Source: Notospermus geniculatus (taxonomy: Eukaryota > Nemertea > Pilidiophora > Heteronemertea > Lineidae). From it: a stretch of DNA of 64,000 bases. The translations under genes and the position numbers were made by a program. Of the stretch, positions 45,720 through 57,184 are shown piece by piece. Each line of letters begins with the position of its first letter. The stretch's first letter is position 1. The notes beneath the pieces are model-generated. The model ran no database searches. It worked only from the letters and a program-made list of their open reading frames with translations, and had not been told where the DNA came from. Location of the stretch: contig NMRB01000303.1 of assembly GCA_002633025.1 (NCBI GenBank), forward strand, positions 223,741-287,740, given 5' to 3'.

Positions 45720-47130
45720 TCAGAAGAGTCAACATCGAAATGACTTGAAAAGATGACAAGATGGGTCATCGTTCCATTCTGTAGGCCAGGCTGATCGCCT
45801 GCTACTCCAGAAGAAAGGTATTTAAGATTTATCTGTCGAATTCGATGACGAGGACTTCGACCTTGTCGCTGTGCATCTTGGCGTAAATAAATATTTCATC
45901 AACATCGTCAGACGTAGAGAGCGATGGATGGGGTGAAATGTGAATAAATAGACTTTGCCATTTCATAGACAACCCGTAGTCCGGACGTCCTCCGACGTTT
46001 AACATCCCAGTCGGCCTCTTTTTGGACTAGGCCTGCTCTTTACTGTCGTAAGTTCAAGAAAATTGCCGAAGGAGAAACGAAGTCGGCATCACGTTGTATT
46101 GTTGGAGTACCAGGTCTACAAAGTGAGATGGCGGCAGCAGTATGGAATGAACGGTAGTACAGCTGCAACTCGTGTCATACTCGTATACAAACACTTGCGA
46201 TGTGATGCCTGTGTTCTTTCTATCATGTTATTATCTTGTAGTATTTTTTGCAAGTTACATGTTGATCGTCAACATGACAAAGGCCTTCAACCTTTAACAT
46301 TGTTTTGGGTGGTTTGAGACTCAATGGACAATTGTAGCCTTTGTTACAGGGAAAGGTTCTATTAGTAGAATCGATCGCACATAATCGATATGATGCTGCT
46401 TTTTGTTGAGCCACAAAAATCATCACACTTTTAGCATTGTTCAATTTTGTTACCGATTTTTCGGCCTTTTCCTTTCACGGAATCTATTGACTATTGATGC
46501 ATATTCAAATTATTTGGGACCAAGGCGTGTCCCGAATAAAGAATCTGAAATTACATGTAGACTCTACATGTAGGCTACGTATTTCATCGGCTTTGTTTTT
46601 TGTAAGGGTTTTTTTGGGAGAAATTTGCGAGGTTATTTTTTGAGTAGGCCTACGTCTTCTGATTGGTCATATTGAATCACATGATCTCAATGGCACACTG
46701 TGCTTCAGTAAAAAATGGCCGCCATCTTTTTCACCACCTGAGACGTTCGACGCGCTATGATACAATTACTAACCCCTCATCAGATAAGGTACCATACTTC
46801 AACTCATTCTTTCATGTGTAGCAACAGTTTCCATGCGTAAATTGATAACTAAGATCATTCAAATACGTAGATTCGAAGAGTCTTTTCGAGCAGTCCTGAT
46901 TGGTGTGTACACCATATGCATGCAAATGTGCATGCATGTGTAGGCCTACTCGTACATGAAATCGTAAAATTTTGGAGAACGCTTTCTTTGTCTGTCCTAG
47001 CAATGATGACCGAACACCTACGATGGGAATCCTATTTGCTCTAAAAATCAGGGAGGCGACACTCACAGCTATATTATTCTTTTTGTGACCCACTGCATGT
47101 TCTGTACATTGCATGTACACTGCAGCATAT
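45720..47130. other. intergenic region
   Basis: 46480-46750 shares words with the 3' flanks of the synthetase copies (GTGTCCCGAATAAAGAATCT at about 46530, 49991 and 52230, then TTTTTTGTA...GAAATTT). So this is the outer end of the synthetase duplication unit. No convincing gene was found. Confidence 0.4.
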
Positions 47131-48837
47131 TCAGATCATCCCAATGTATTCCAAAGCCGTTTGCTTGACTTTCTTCCGGTCGATTTTGCCTGTCGGGCCG
47201 CACGGCAGGCGCTCGAGAAAAACGAAATACTTCGGACAGAGACTCAGTCCATCCTCGTCCACGCCTGCCAAGGCGTCTCGGCAATAATCCTGCACCCCAG
47301 GTTCCGCCATCTTGTCTTGCAGCACTACGCATGCGCATATTTCTTCATGCAGACGTTCGTCAGGTACTCCCACCACCACCACACTGGAAACGTCCGGATG
47401 TCGTATGATAACGTTCTCAATGGTCATTGGGTAGATCATTCTAGTCGCTCTGTTGATGACTTCCTGTTTTCTACCGAGCACCAAAATGTACCCATCCTCA
47501 TCCATGACGGCCATATCATCTGTATGAAACCAACCTCTAGGTTTCTTGACTTTTTTAGTTAGTTCATTTTCGCCCCAATATTCAACGAACATAAAGTTGT
47601 TCCGCAGACAAAGTTCACCAGTTGTGTTGACAGGAACAATGTTGCCCGCTTCATCCACGATCTTTACCTCGCCTTGAGAAGCAGTGCCGGTGAAGTTGGT
47701 CTTCCTTTCAAGAGAATCACCCCGGAGGTTGCATATGGTGACGTTTGCTTCGGTACTTCCGTACGAATTTACCAAGCCAGGAATGATCTCAAGGCACTTG
47801 GCGAAGAGGGCGCTGTTCAAGGCCTGACCCGAGATGATCCCAGTGTGAACCTTACCAATGTTGAACTTCCCTTCTTCTGAAAGACGTAGGAAATCTGTCA
47901 GCAGGTACGGGAACATGAGCATGACGGTGCATCCCTCCTCTTCCGAACAGCGTAGCATGAACTCGGCTCCCTTCGGCCCTGCGCCGACTGTAGCCGTTGT
48001 GACAACATAGACCATGGTGTATCCTATCCCCAAAGCCGGTCCGATCGTACCCGCTCCATATGCCATTGGCCGATCGGTGATGTATTTGTCATCACTCGTG
48101 ATACCATTCCTTAAGGATGAACTTCTCCAGCCGTTTATCTCAAGGTCATAAGGTCGGGCCACGAGTTTCGGAAAACCAGTGCTGCCGCTGGTGACTAAAA
48201 GTCCCTGAATGTCGTCGTTCGTGATCAAAGCTTGTCGCAGAACGAGTTCATTCATGTCGTGCTGTTGATTTTCGATGATCGATTTCAGCAGAACTGTTCC
48301 CGGGAACTGTTCCCCTCCAAGCATGAAGATTCTTTCCACACTTGGTAGGTCCTTGACGTCAAGGTTGTCCTTTGGATTGTGGTCCGCCAATCCAGGAATC
48401 ATAGCCTTCAGCAGTGAATAATTTGCTCCTTCTTTATCAGGGTGAGCTATGATCCACCTCGCACCACTTTTATTCAAGATGTATTTGATATCATCTGCCG
48501 TTTTTAACGCACCCGACATCTTGACCAGAATCGCTCCAGTGCGGGCTGTAGCATATTCGCAAACTACATAATCAATGGATGTTGGGCATATCAGGGCTAC
48601 TCTCTCGCCTTTTTGTAGACCCAGCGCGATCATCGCCGCCGCTAGTTGCTGAGTTCTCGTCTTCAGTTCACCAAATGTAATGGCCTGTCGTGGTACACCG
48701 ATATTCCTGATGACGTATGCTTCTTTGTCGGAGTTGGCGTCACCACGGATATCGAGAAGTTCAGGCAAACTGTGTTGCAAGGGTGGGACCCCTGAATTGC
48801 TGTGGCAATAACTCCTTTTTAGTTTCGCTGTCAACAT
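47131..48837 (-). CDS. acyl-CoA synthetase-like adenylating enzyme, intact copy 1 (568 aa)
   Basis: A single coding exon. Motifs of the ANL (acyl-CoA synthetase, NRPS adenylation, luciferase) family in order: P-loop LLVTSGSTGFPKLV at 213-226, NSYGSTEAN at 357-365, GELCLR at 407-412, GWFHTDDMAVMDEDGYILVL at 435-454 and the catalytic lysine in GPTGKIDRKKVKQ (K551). Such enzymes activate a carboxylic acid with ATP and then pass it to CoA. Overall layout is closest to the ACSF2-type medium-chain synthetases. The hinge loop is unusual: GRKQEVINRATRMIYP lacks the GG-N pattern usual after K-x-x-I. The basic start (MLTAKLKRSYCHS) could be a mitochondrial presequence. A 5' non-coding exon ends at 49043 (CTCG|GTAAGT) and joins the coding exon at 48861 (CATTACAG|GG). 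The substrate is not known. Confidence 0.88.
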   Translation of the reverse strand: MLTAKLKRSYCHSNSGVPPLQHSLPELLDIRGDANSDKEAYVIRNIGVPRQAITFGELKTRTQQLAAAMIALGLQKGERVALICPTSIDYVVCEYATARTGAILVKMSGALKTADDIKYILNKSGARWIIAHPDKEGANYSLLKAMIPGLADHNPKDNLDVKDLPSVERIFMLGGEQFPGTVLLKSIIENQQHDMNELVLRQALITNDDIQGLLVTSGSTGFPKLVARPYDLEINGWRSSSLRNGITSDDKYITDRPMAYGAGTIGPALGIGYTMVYVVTTATVGAGPKGAEFMLRCSEEEGCTVMLMFPYLLTDFLRLSEEGKFNIGKVHTGIISGQALNSALFAKCLEIIPGLVNSYGSTEANVTICNLRGDSLERKTNFTGTASQGEVKIVDEAGNIVPVNTTGELCLRNNFMFVEYWGENELTKKVKKPRGWFHTDDMAVMDEDGYILVLGRKQEVINRATRMIYPMTIENVIIRHPDVSSVVVVGVPDERLHEEICACVVLQDKMAEPGVQDYCRDALAGVDEDGLSLCPKYFVFLERLPCGPTGKIDRKKVKQTALEYIGMI

Positions 48838-48861
48838 CTTTTATAATCCAGAAGCCGAGCC

Positions 48862-49042
48862 CTGTAATGAAAAGATATAGGCCTAGAATGTGAAGAAAAG
48901 AAAGTTTATGATTGGTAAGCATTCCATATCGTGTAAGAACCAGGAAGTGTCGAAAAATTTTGGGAGTCCGATCGGTGACTGCCCACGAATATCACTAGGC
49001 CACCGACTCATGCAGACGCCAAATTACGGAATAGTCACTTAC
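48862..49042 (-). other. intron in the 5' untranslated region of synthetase copy 1
   Basis: Donor CTCG|GTAAGTGAC and acceptor CTTTTCATTACAG|GG with a polypyrimidine tract. The same two sites are kept in front of copies 2 and 3 (around 51335 and 54290 for the donor). An in-frame TAA stands between the acceptor and the ATG. Confidence 0.6.
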
Positions 49043-49659
49043 CGAGATAGTCCTAAAAGTAGCAATTTAGAGCGAGAGTTTCAGCTCAGTTGTAGGATAT
49101 ATCCCTCCAGGAATAAAGCTGTAGAGCAGGATCTCCACTGGAAACAAACAACCCGAAAAGATAGGGGAAATATTATCGCATGCCCCATATATCTAAATCA
49201 ATCTAGGAGTAAATTGGTGTAAAATTGAAACCGTTTATCAAAATGACAATTATAACCACAATTATTTTGGTGTGAGGCCTACTTACATATTATGCCTGAA
49301 TTAGACATGATCAATCACATTGAACATTACTGCAATGTCATCACTATGATCGATGGATGGCGTCGTTCTAAGGCAAAGAGCAGAATTCGATGCCAATATG
49401 CAGTAAGATCTTCGAGTTAACAAATTTCATGGACGTTTCCCTTTTTTTTTGTGGGGCACCAAGTGGGATGTAGAGATCGAAAGGTTTGGTGACATGCTAT
49501 ATATCAATAACTTAGCACGTGATAGGCTGTCGGATCATGTGGATCAAATCTTTGCTGATGCGCTGAGATCCTCCACCTACGTGGACCAACCAACCAGTGT
49601 TCTGCCGGAAACATCGTCATCTGACAAACCCGTGTAGAGGCATGATATCACCCATACTT

Positions 49660-49880
49660 AGGGTATTGAGGATGCCCATTTCGATTATGCAATGACCTCA
49701 ATGATCAGAGGTCAAGGTCAAGGTCACACTTTGATAATTTGAAACATCTCTGCCTGTGGTAAAGGCAGAGGCATGATATCACCCATACTTAAGTTATCAC
49801 CCATACTTAAGGATGCCCATTTCGATTATGCAGTGACCTTGATGATCAGAGGTCAAGGTCAAGGTCAAACTTGATGATTT
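49660..49880. promoter_or_regulatory. AGGTCA half-site clusters upstream of synthetase copy 1
   Basis: AGAGGTCAAGGTCAAGGTCA occurs twice (about 49710-49730 and 49848-49868). It contains AGGTCA direct repeats and TCAAGGTCA extended half-sites, which nuclear receptors of the ERR and NR5A groups are known to bind. The block is also a dispersed repeat in this window, so function is not implied by sequence alone. Confidence 0.35.
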
Positions 49881-50127
49881 GATGTTAGCACATCAAAATG
49901 GCGGTAGGGTCATGCCGGTAGGGTCTTCTTCAACAAGCGGAAACCATCAGACATTTACATGTACAATGTCATCTTGTTTGGGGTCACGACGTGTCCCGAA
50001 TAAAGAATCTTGCATGATTTCATCAGTTTGAAGTTTTTTGTACGATTTTTGGAGAAATTTTCGAGGTTATTTTTGAGTACGCCTTCTGATTCGCCATATT
50101 CAATCAGATGATCTCAGCGGCACACAT

Positions 50128-51131
50128 TCAGTTCATCCCAAGGTATTCCAAAGCCGTTTGCTTGACCTTCTTCCGGTCGATTTTGCCTGTCGGGCCGCAC
50201 GGCAGGCGCTCGAGAAAAACGAAATACTTCGGACACAGACTCAGTCCATCCTCGTCCACGCCTGCCAAAGAGTCTCGGCAATAATCCTGCACTCCACGTT
50301 CCGCCATCTTGTCTTGCAGCAATACGCATGCGCATATTTCTTCATGCAGACGTTCGTCTGGTACTCCCACCACCACCACACTGGAAACGTCCGGATGTCG
50401 TATGATAACGTTCTCAATGGTTATTGGATAGATCTTTATAGTCGCTCTGGTGATAACTTCCTGTTTCCTACCGAGCACCAAAATGTATCCGTCCTCGTCC
50501 ATGATAGCCATATCGTCTGTATGAAACCAACTACTACAGGTCTTGACTTTTTTAGTTAGTTCACTGTCGCCCCAATATTCAACGAACATAAAGTTGTTCC
50601 GCAGACAAAGTTCGCCAGTCGTGTTGACAGGAACAATGTTGCCTGCTTCATCCACAATCTTTACCTCGCCATCAGAAGCAGTGCCGGTGAAGTTGATCTT
50701 CCTTTCAAGAGAATCACCCCGAAGGTTGCATATGGGAACGTTCCCCTCTGTACTTCCGTACGAATTTACCAAGCCAGGAATGATCTGAAGGCACTTGGCG
50801 AAGAGGGCGCTGTTCAAGGCCTGACCCGAGATGATCCCAGTGTGAACCTTACCAATGTTAAACTTCCCTTCTTCTGAAAGACGTAGGAAATCCGTCAGCA
50901 GGTACGGGAACATGAGCATGACGGTGCATCCCTCCTCTTCCGAACAGCGTAGATCAGTTCCCCAAATGTAATGGCCTGTCGTGGTACACCGATATTCCTG
51001 ATGACGTATGCTTCTTTGTCGGAGTTGGCGTCACCACGGATATCGTCGAGAAGTTCAGGCAAACTGTGTTGCAAGGGTGGGACCCCTGAATTGCTGTGGC
51101 AATAACTCCTTTTTAGTTTCGCTGTCAACAT
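50128..51131 (-). pseudogene. acyl-CoA synthetase copy 2, internal deletion
   Basis: The 3' part (263 codons from MLMFPYLLTDF) and the first 58 or so codons match copy 1, but about 709 bp between them (equal to 47955-48663 of copy 1) are missing. The junction at about 50950-50954 has three extra bases and puts the two halves out of frame. The deletion removes the P-loop and most of the N-terminal domain, so the product cannot be an enzyme. It also shows small changes (YGSTEGN for YGSTEAN, VITRATIKIYP). The 5' region, including the splice donor, is kept. Confidence 0.88.
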
Positions 51132-51929
51132 CTTTTATAATCCAGAAGCCGAGCCCTGTAATGAAAAGATATAGGCCTAGAATGTAAAGAAAAGAATGTT
51201 TATGATTGGTAAGCACTCCATGTCGTTTAGGAACCAGGAAGTGTTGAAGCATTTTGGGAGTCCGTTTGGTGACTGCCCGCGAACATCACTAGGCCACCGA
51301 CTCATGCAGACGCCAAATTACGGAATAGTCACTTACCGAGATAGTACTAAAAGTAGCAATTTAGAGCGAGAGTTTCAGCGCAGTTGTGGGATATATCCCT
51401 TGAACAAAGCTGTACAGCAGGATCTCCACTCGAAACAAACAACCCGAAAAGATAGGGGAAACATCATCGCATGCCCCATATATCTAAATCAATCTTGGAG
51501 TAAATTGGAGTAAAATTGAAACCGTTTATCAAAATGACAATTATAACCACAATTATTTTGGTCTGAGGCCTACTTACATATTATGCCCGAATTAGACATG
51601 ATCAATCACACTGAACATTACTGCAGTGTCATCACTATGATCGGTGTATGGCGTCATTCTGAGGGAAAGAGCAGAATTCGATGCCATTATGCAGTAAGAT
51701 CTTCGAGTTAACAAATTTCATGGACGTTTCCCTTTTTTTTGTGGGGCACCAAGTGGGATGTAGAGATCCAAAGGTTAGGTTTGGTGACATGCTATATATC
51801 AATAACTTAGCACGTGATCCTGTCGGATCATGTGGATCAAATCTTTGCTGATGCGCTGAGATCCGTCATCTGACAAACCCGTGTAGAGGCATGATTGGTG
51901 ATCACCCATACTTAGGTTATTGATGATGC

Positions 51930-52130
51930 CCGTTTCGATTATGCAATGACCTCAATGATCAGAGGTCAAGGTCAAGGTCACACTTTGATAAATTGAAACA
52001 TCTCTGCCTGTGGTAAAGGTAGAGGCATGATATCACCCATACTTAGGTTATTGAGGATGCCATTTTGATTATGCAATGACCTTGATAATCAGAGGTCAAG
52101 GTCAAGGTCAAACTTGATGATTTGATTTGA
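51930..52130. promoter_or_regulatory. AGGTCA half-site clusters upstream of synthetase copy 2
   Basis: The same AGAGGTCAAGGTCAAGGTCA words as at 49710-49870, again in two copies (about 51961 and 52093), at a similar distance above the next gene's 5' exon. It was duplicated with the unit. Confidence 0.35.
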
Positions 52131-52374
52131 GCACATCAAAATGGCTGCCAGCAGGCTGCCTGTCATGCCTGTAGGGCCCTCTTCAACAAGCGGGAACCAT
52201 CAGACATTTACAATGTCATCTTCTTTGGGGTCAGAACGCGTCCCGAATAAAGAATCTTGCATTACTTCATCAGTTTGAAGTTTTTTGTACGATTTTTTGA
52301 GAAATTTTCGAGGCTATTTTTGAGTACGCCTTCTGATTCGCCATATTCAATCACATGATCTCAGCGGCACACAT

Positions 52375-54083
52375 TCAGTTCATCCTAAGGTGTTCCAAAG
52401 CCGTTTGCTTGACCTTCTTCCGGTCGATTTTGCCTGTCGGGCCGCACGGCAGGCGCTCGAGAAAAACGAAATACTTCGGACAGAGACTCAGTCCATCCTC
52501 GTCCACGCCTGCCAAAGCGTCTCGGCAATAATCCTGCACCCCAGGTTCCGCCATCTTGTCTTGCAGCACTACGCATGCGCATATTTCTTCATGCAGACGT
52601 TCGTCAGGTACTCCCACCACCACCACATTGGAAACGTCCGGATGTCGTATGATAACGTTCTCAATGGTCATCGGATAGATCATTCTAGTCGCTCTGTTGA
52701 TGACTTCCTGTTATTTCTACCGAGCACCAAAATGTACCCATCCTCATCCATGACGGCCATATCATCTGTATGAAACCAACCTCTAGGTTTCTTGACTTTT
52801 TTAGTAAGTTCATTTTCGCCCCAATATTCAACGAACATACGGTTGTTCCGCAGACAAAGTTCGCCAGTCGTGTTGACAGGAACAATGTTGCCTGCTTCAT
52901 CCACAATCTTTACCTCGCCATCAGAAGCAGTGCCGGTGAAGTTGATCTTCCTTTCAACGGAATCACCCCGAAGGTTGCATATGGAGACGTTTGCTTCGGT
53001 ACTTCCGTACGAATTTACCAAGCCAGGAATGATCTGAAGGCACTTGGCGAAGAGGGCGCTGTTCAAGGCCTGACCCGAGATGATCCCAGTGTGAACCTTA
53101 CCAATGTTGAACTTCCCTTCTTCTGAAAGACGTAGGAAATCCGTCAGCAAGTACGGGAACATGAGCATGACGGTGCATCCCTCCTCTTCCGAACAGCGTA
53201 GCATGAACTCGGCTCCCTTCGGCCCTGCGCCGACTGTAGCCGTTGTGATAACATAGACCATGGTGTATCCTATCCCCAAAGCCGGTCCGATCGTACCCGC
53301 TCCATATGCCATTGGCCGATCGGTGATGTATTTATCATCGCTTGAGATACCATTCCTTAAGGATGAACTTCTCCAACCGTTTATCTCAAGGTCATAAGGT
53401 CGGGCCACGAGTTTCGGAAAACCAGTGCTGCCGCTGGTGACTAAAAGTCCCTGAATGTCGTCGTTCGTGATCAAAGCTTGTCGCAGAACGAGTTCATTCA
53501 TCTCGTACTGTTGATTTTCGATGATCGATTTGAGCAGAACTGTTCCCGGGAACTGTTCCCCTCCAAGCATGAAGATTCTTTCCACACTTGGTAGGTCCTT
53601 GACCTCAAGGTTGTCCTTTGGATTGTGGTCCGCCAATCCTGGAATCATAGCCTTCAGCAGCGAATAATTTGCTCCATCTCCACCAGGGTGAGCTATGATC
53701 CACCTCGCACCACTTTTATTCAGGATGTATTTGATGTCATCTGCTGTTTTTAACGCACCCGACATCTTGACCAGAATCGCTCCAGTGCGGGCTGTAGCAT
53801 ATTCGCAAACTACATAATCAATGGATGTTGGGCATATCAGGGCTACTCTCTCGCCTTTTTGTAGACCCAGCGCGATCATCGCCGCCGCTAGTTGCTGAGT
53901 TCTCGTCTTCAGTTCCCCAAATGTAATGGCCTGTCGTGGTACACCGATATTCCTGATGACGTATGCTTCTTTGTCGGAGTTGGCGTCACCACGGATATCG
54001 AGAAGTTCAGGCAAACTGTGTTGCAGGGGTGGGACCCCTGAATTGCTGTGGCAATAACTCCTTTTTAGTTTCGCTGTCAACAT
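52375..54083 (-). pseudogene. acyl-CoA synthetase copy 3, one frameshift
   Basis: Nearly identical to copy 1 from MLTAKLKRSYCHSN to VLGR, then two extra bases near 52711-52714 (TTATTTCTACC against TTTTCTACC) shift the frame after GYILVLGR and end it 12 codons later. The remaining C-terminal domain (MIYPMTIENVI to GPTGKIDRKKVKQ) is intact in the other frame. Because nothing else is broken, this may be a fresh pseudogene or a sequencing error. It would be a full 568-residue enzyme without the two bases. The P-loop SGSTGFPKLV and YGSTEAN are both present. Confidence 0.85.
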
Positions 54084-56057
54084 CTTTTATAATCCAGAAG
54101 CCGAGCCCTGTAATGAAAAGATAGGCCTAGAATGTGAAGAAAAGAACTGGTCTGATATACATGATAAGCACTCTATGTCGTTTAGGAACCAGGAAGTGTC
54201 GAAGCATTTTGGGAGTCCGATCGGTGACTGCCCGCGAACATCACTAGGCCACCGACTCATGCAGACGCCAAATTACGGAATAGTCACTTACCGAGATAGT
54301 CCTAAAAGTAGCAATTTAGAGCGAGAGTTTCAGCTCAGTTGTAGGATATATCCCTCCTGGAATAAAGCTGTAGAGCAGGATCTCCACTGGAAACAAACAA
54401 CCCGAAAAGAAACATTATCGGATGCCCCAAAAGCCTATATCTTTAAATCAATCTTGGAGTAAACTGAAACCGTTATCAAAATGACAGTTATACACTATTT
54501 TTTTGGTCTGATGCCTACTTATGTTGACATTAATATGCCCGAACGAGACATGATCAATCGTATTGAATATTCGTGCAGTGTCATCACTATGATCGATATA
54601 TGGGGTCATTCTGAGGGAAAGAGCCGAACTACTCGATGCCATTATCCAGTAAGATCTTCAAGTTAACAAATTTCAAGGACATTTCCCTTTTTCATACGGA
54701 AATCATTTTATCCAATTCCAGTAATAAGGTTAATTAAAAGATAAAGTTAGCGACGTTGCAGATAAAGTTAGCGACTTGCAATCACACGTAACTAATTTGA
54801 GAGATCACGACACTGACGGTTTGTCCAATGATTATTTTCCTCTAAAGAAAAGTTAAAAATTAAACTATCATGTGTCAATAAATTGGCAAGAAAAAGGGCA
54901 ATCACACGCCTTGTCATTTACGATTTACAATCAAGTGAATCTTATCGTGTAGTGTCCATGACGCGAGATACATAGTAATGCAATACCCCTGGTGGGCGTG
55001 ATGGTTGATCAAACCAGTTCTCAGGATATGGGGCAAAAATCCGCGGCCATTACTATCACACGGAAGGATGTAGCATCTGACTCTTATCACCCTGTGAGAG
55101 CGCGGTGGCAAGGGGACGAACTCTCAAACGACAGGCCGCGGGTTCGATTCCGCTCTGGTCGCTTCTTTTATTCACTCAGTTGGTCCAGTACAATTCCTCC
55201 CTTGTTGGTCTGAATGAACGCTGTTGTTTTTGAAGTCCCCGGAAAGGTTTCAGATAGAGTGTATGTACGGTTGACCAAGTTGATTTACCTTTTACCTTCA
55301 ACCAACAGACATCCTGCGAAAGTCGGCCGTTACAGCTCAGAAGGGGTAAACATTAACCTCGCCCTAGGGGCCCAGTGTATTTGTACAGTTGGCTCCTGTG
55401 CTTACCGTCTGTACAATGCACTAGGGCCAAGGTTTGTTTACCCCTTCTGGCCTGTCATGGCCGACTTTCGCAGGATGTCTATTACCAGCTTTCACTACAT
55501 CAGTCTTAGGCAGATGTACATGTAACTTCTTTTTTCGCGATTTGCAGAGCATTTTGCAGCTCAACATCAATAAAACACATTTTTTTGTCGATGTGCTTTT
55601 TATGAAGATGGCGTAGACTGTGTCCAGCACTACCGGGCGGTGTCCATCTTCACTTCCGGTCTTTCCGCGTCCACTTCAAAGGTTCCGGAAATTACATCAC
55701 GAAGCGACCGACATCCATGGACAAGCACCGGGGGCCACACCAGCGACTTTCTTGACCAACCTCTCAAGACTTCCGCGAACGTTTGATCTCTCATTCCCTG
55801 CTTCCTCCAGCGCGAGATGGAAACCTTTCAATTGTGCCAAATAGGACAACAATAGTAGGGATCAAAGTGAAGAATGGGGCAGTAAATGGCGGCGATGTTC
55901 AGCCTTGATGGATTCTAAGCGATACTGATGACCGTGGAGTGCAGCCTCTCTCAGCGTCGCCTGCGGCGTGAAGCCACGTGCAGGCGACAATGATTGATAT
56001 CATTCCACAAAGCATTAATTGTCTTCATTCAATTTGTTGCATTTACACCTCTTTGGA
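54084..56057. other. upstream flank of synthetase copy 3 and repeats
   Basis: 54084-54680 is the conserved 5' flank. 54740-54785 holds a short tandem duplication of AGATAAAGTTAGCGAC. 55100-55165 has a tRNA-like B-box (GGTTCGATTCC) closed by a GCGG/CCGC arm, but with no matching acceptor stem. 55307-55480 is a foldback. The remainder has no clear gene. Confidence 0.45.
55307..55480. repeat. 174-bp foldback element
   Basis: Left arm AGACATCCTGCGAAAGTCGG and right arm CCGACTTTCGCAGGATGTCT are complementary, and pairing continues inward through AGAAGGGGTAAACA and CCCTAG. Flanking target duplication not evident. Confidence 0.7.
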
Positions 56058-56300
56058 TCAGAAACTTGCCATAAATCTTATCAGAAAACGCAGATTTAGG
56101 CCGCTACTCAGTCTCTGATACTTCAGCTTCATCGGGGGAGAATCCAAAGGGATGCTCGCGCCGGAAAGGTCACAGAAGGGAAAGTTCTGATCATCGTGGC
56201 GGCCAACGAAAACAAAGCCAGCATCGGCCAGTTCAATAAACATTGGCCTACTCTGCAAGATGTTTCCGGCCCAAGTCACTGTTTGCAGGTTTTGAAACCT
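56058..56300 (-). other. possible BIR-like domain fragment
   Basis: A minus-strand frame reads TRFQNLQTVTW, then FIELADAGFVFVGRHDDQNF, then PFCDLSG. The LADAGF-x-x-x-G-x-x-D and F-x-C pattern resembles the first half of a BIR (inhibitor-of-apoptosis repeat) zinc domain. The second half with the remaining cysteine and histidine ligands is not found downstream, so it is a lone exon or a decayed piece. Borders are uncertain. Confidence 0.3.
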
Positions 56301-57030
56301 TGTACTTCCTGGGATGAGAGGAAAACTAACTATTTTGACGAATCATTTTAGAATTCTGATTTTTTAACCTCTAACTGTTGAATATCACGCCATATTTTTG
56401 CACTTTGCATTTCAGGAGCACTTCCCACGAAACTTCGTCGATAACGAAACCGCCAAGGGCGAATCTTCGACCCTCTGTCACAGATGGGTGTCAAAATTTT
56501 ATCATTTGGGAGTTTAATCTGATCTGTACTCAAGATAAGTGTGATAATTAAGGGATACAACATTCATACTGACGCCCTGTTGACAGGGTCAGGTGATACA
56601 ATCGCGGCTAATTGTTACATCCTCGAGCAACAAAACAAAGATCCTCCTGAGAAAACGTTCCTTGGTTGATCTTGTCGGCCATCTTTGTATCTTGGAAAAT
56701 CTTCCATACAACATGGTTGTAGTATATTCCTGATCTCTGCTACCGAGGGACACCAGATGAGCTATCAGATCCATCTCATTTGATGTACATTGTAACCTAT
56801 TGTCTGTGATACGTGTGAACCCTTTTTCAAAGGATACCATTTCTTTCCATCTATGACCCGGCAAGTTTGATCTTTCGACCCTCTCGAAAGATCTTTATCG
56901 CAAGGGCACGGATTATTTAAAGCCGCCATCTGCTCTTGAGAATCGGTGAAAATACCAATCGCGGAGAACGGTTGGGAAATGCACACTCACCAATCTTACC
57001 CAAAATACAGGACAAAAAACCTGACACACA
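56301..57030. other. non-coding or unrecognised region
   Basis: Several short minus-strand frames (for example 56589-56864) show no recognisable motif or splice-joined continuation. Nothing can be supported. Confidence 0.3.
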
Positions 57031-57035
57031 AAATG

Positions 57036-57184
57036 ACAAGTATAAGTAAAGTCGCCTCCGAATTTCGCAAATTTTCGCCCCCAACCGTGGCTCATTCACT
57101 TCTGGGATCTCTACTAGAAAGTGCCTGACTCCGGTTGGGATCGAAAATTTGCGAATATCGGAGACGACTTTACTTAAACTTGTC
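57036..57184. repeat. foldback made of two Penelope-type tails
   Basis: Two oppositely facing copies of the tail word (G[A/C]CCCCAACCG and CGGTTGGGATCGAAAATTTG) are joined head to head. Outer arms are ACAAGTATAAGTAAAGTCG and the complement with few changes. Confidence 0.6.

Noticed and set aside
55098-55165. Functional tRNA gene on the plus strand
   Set aside because: Good B-box and T-arm, but no acceptor stem partner for TGGTCGC at the required distance.
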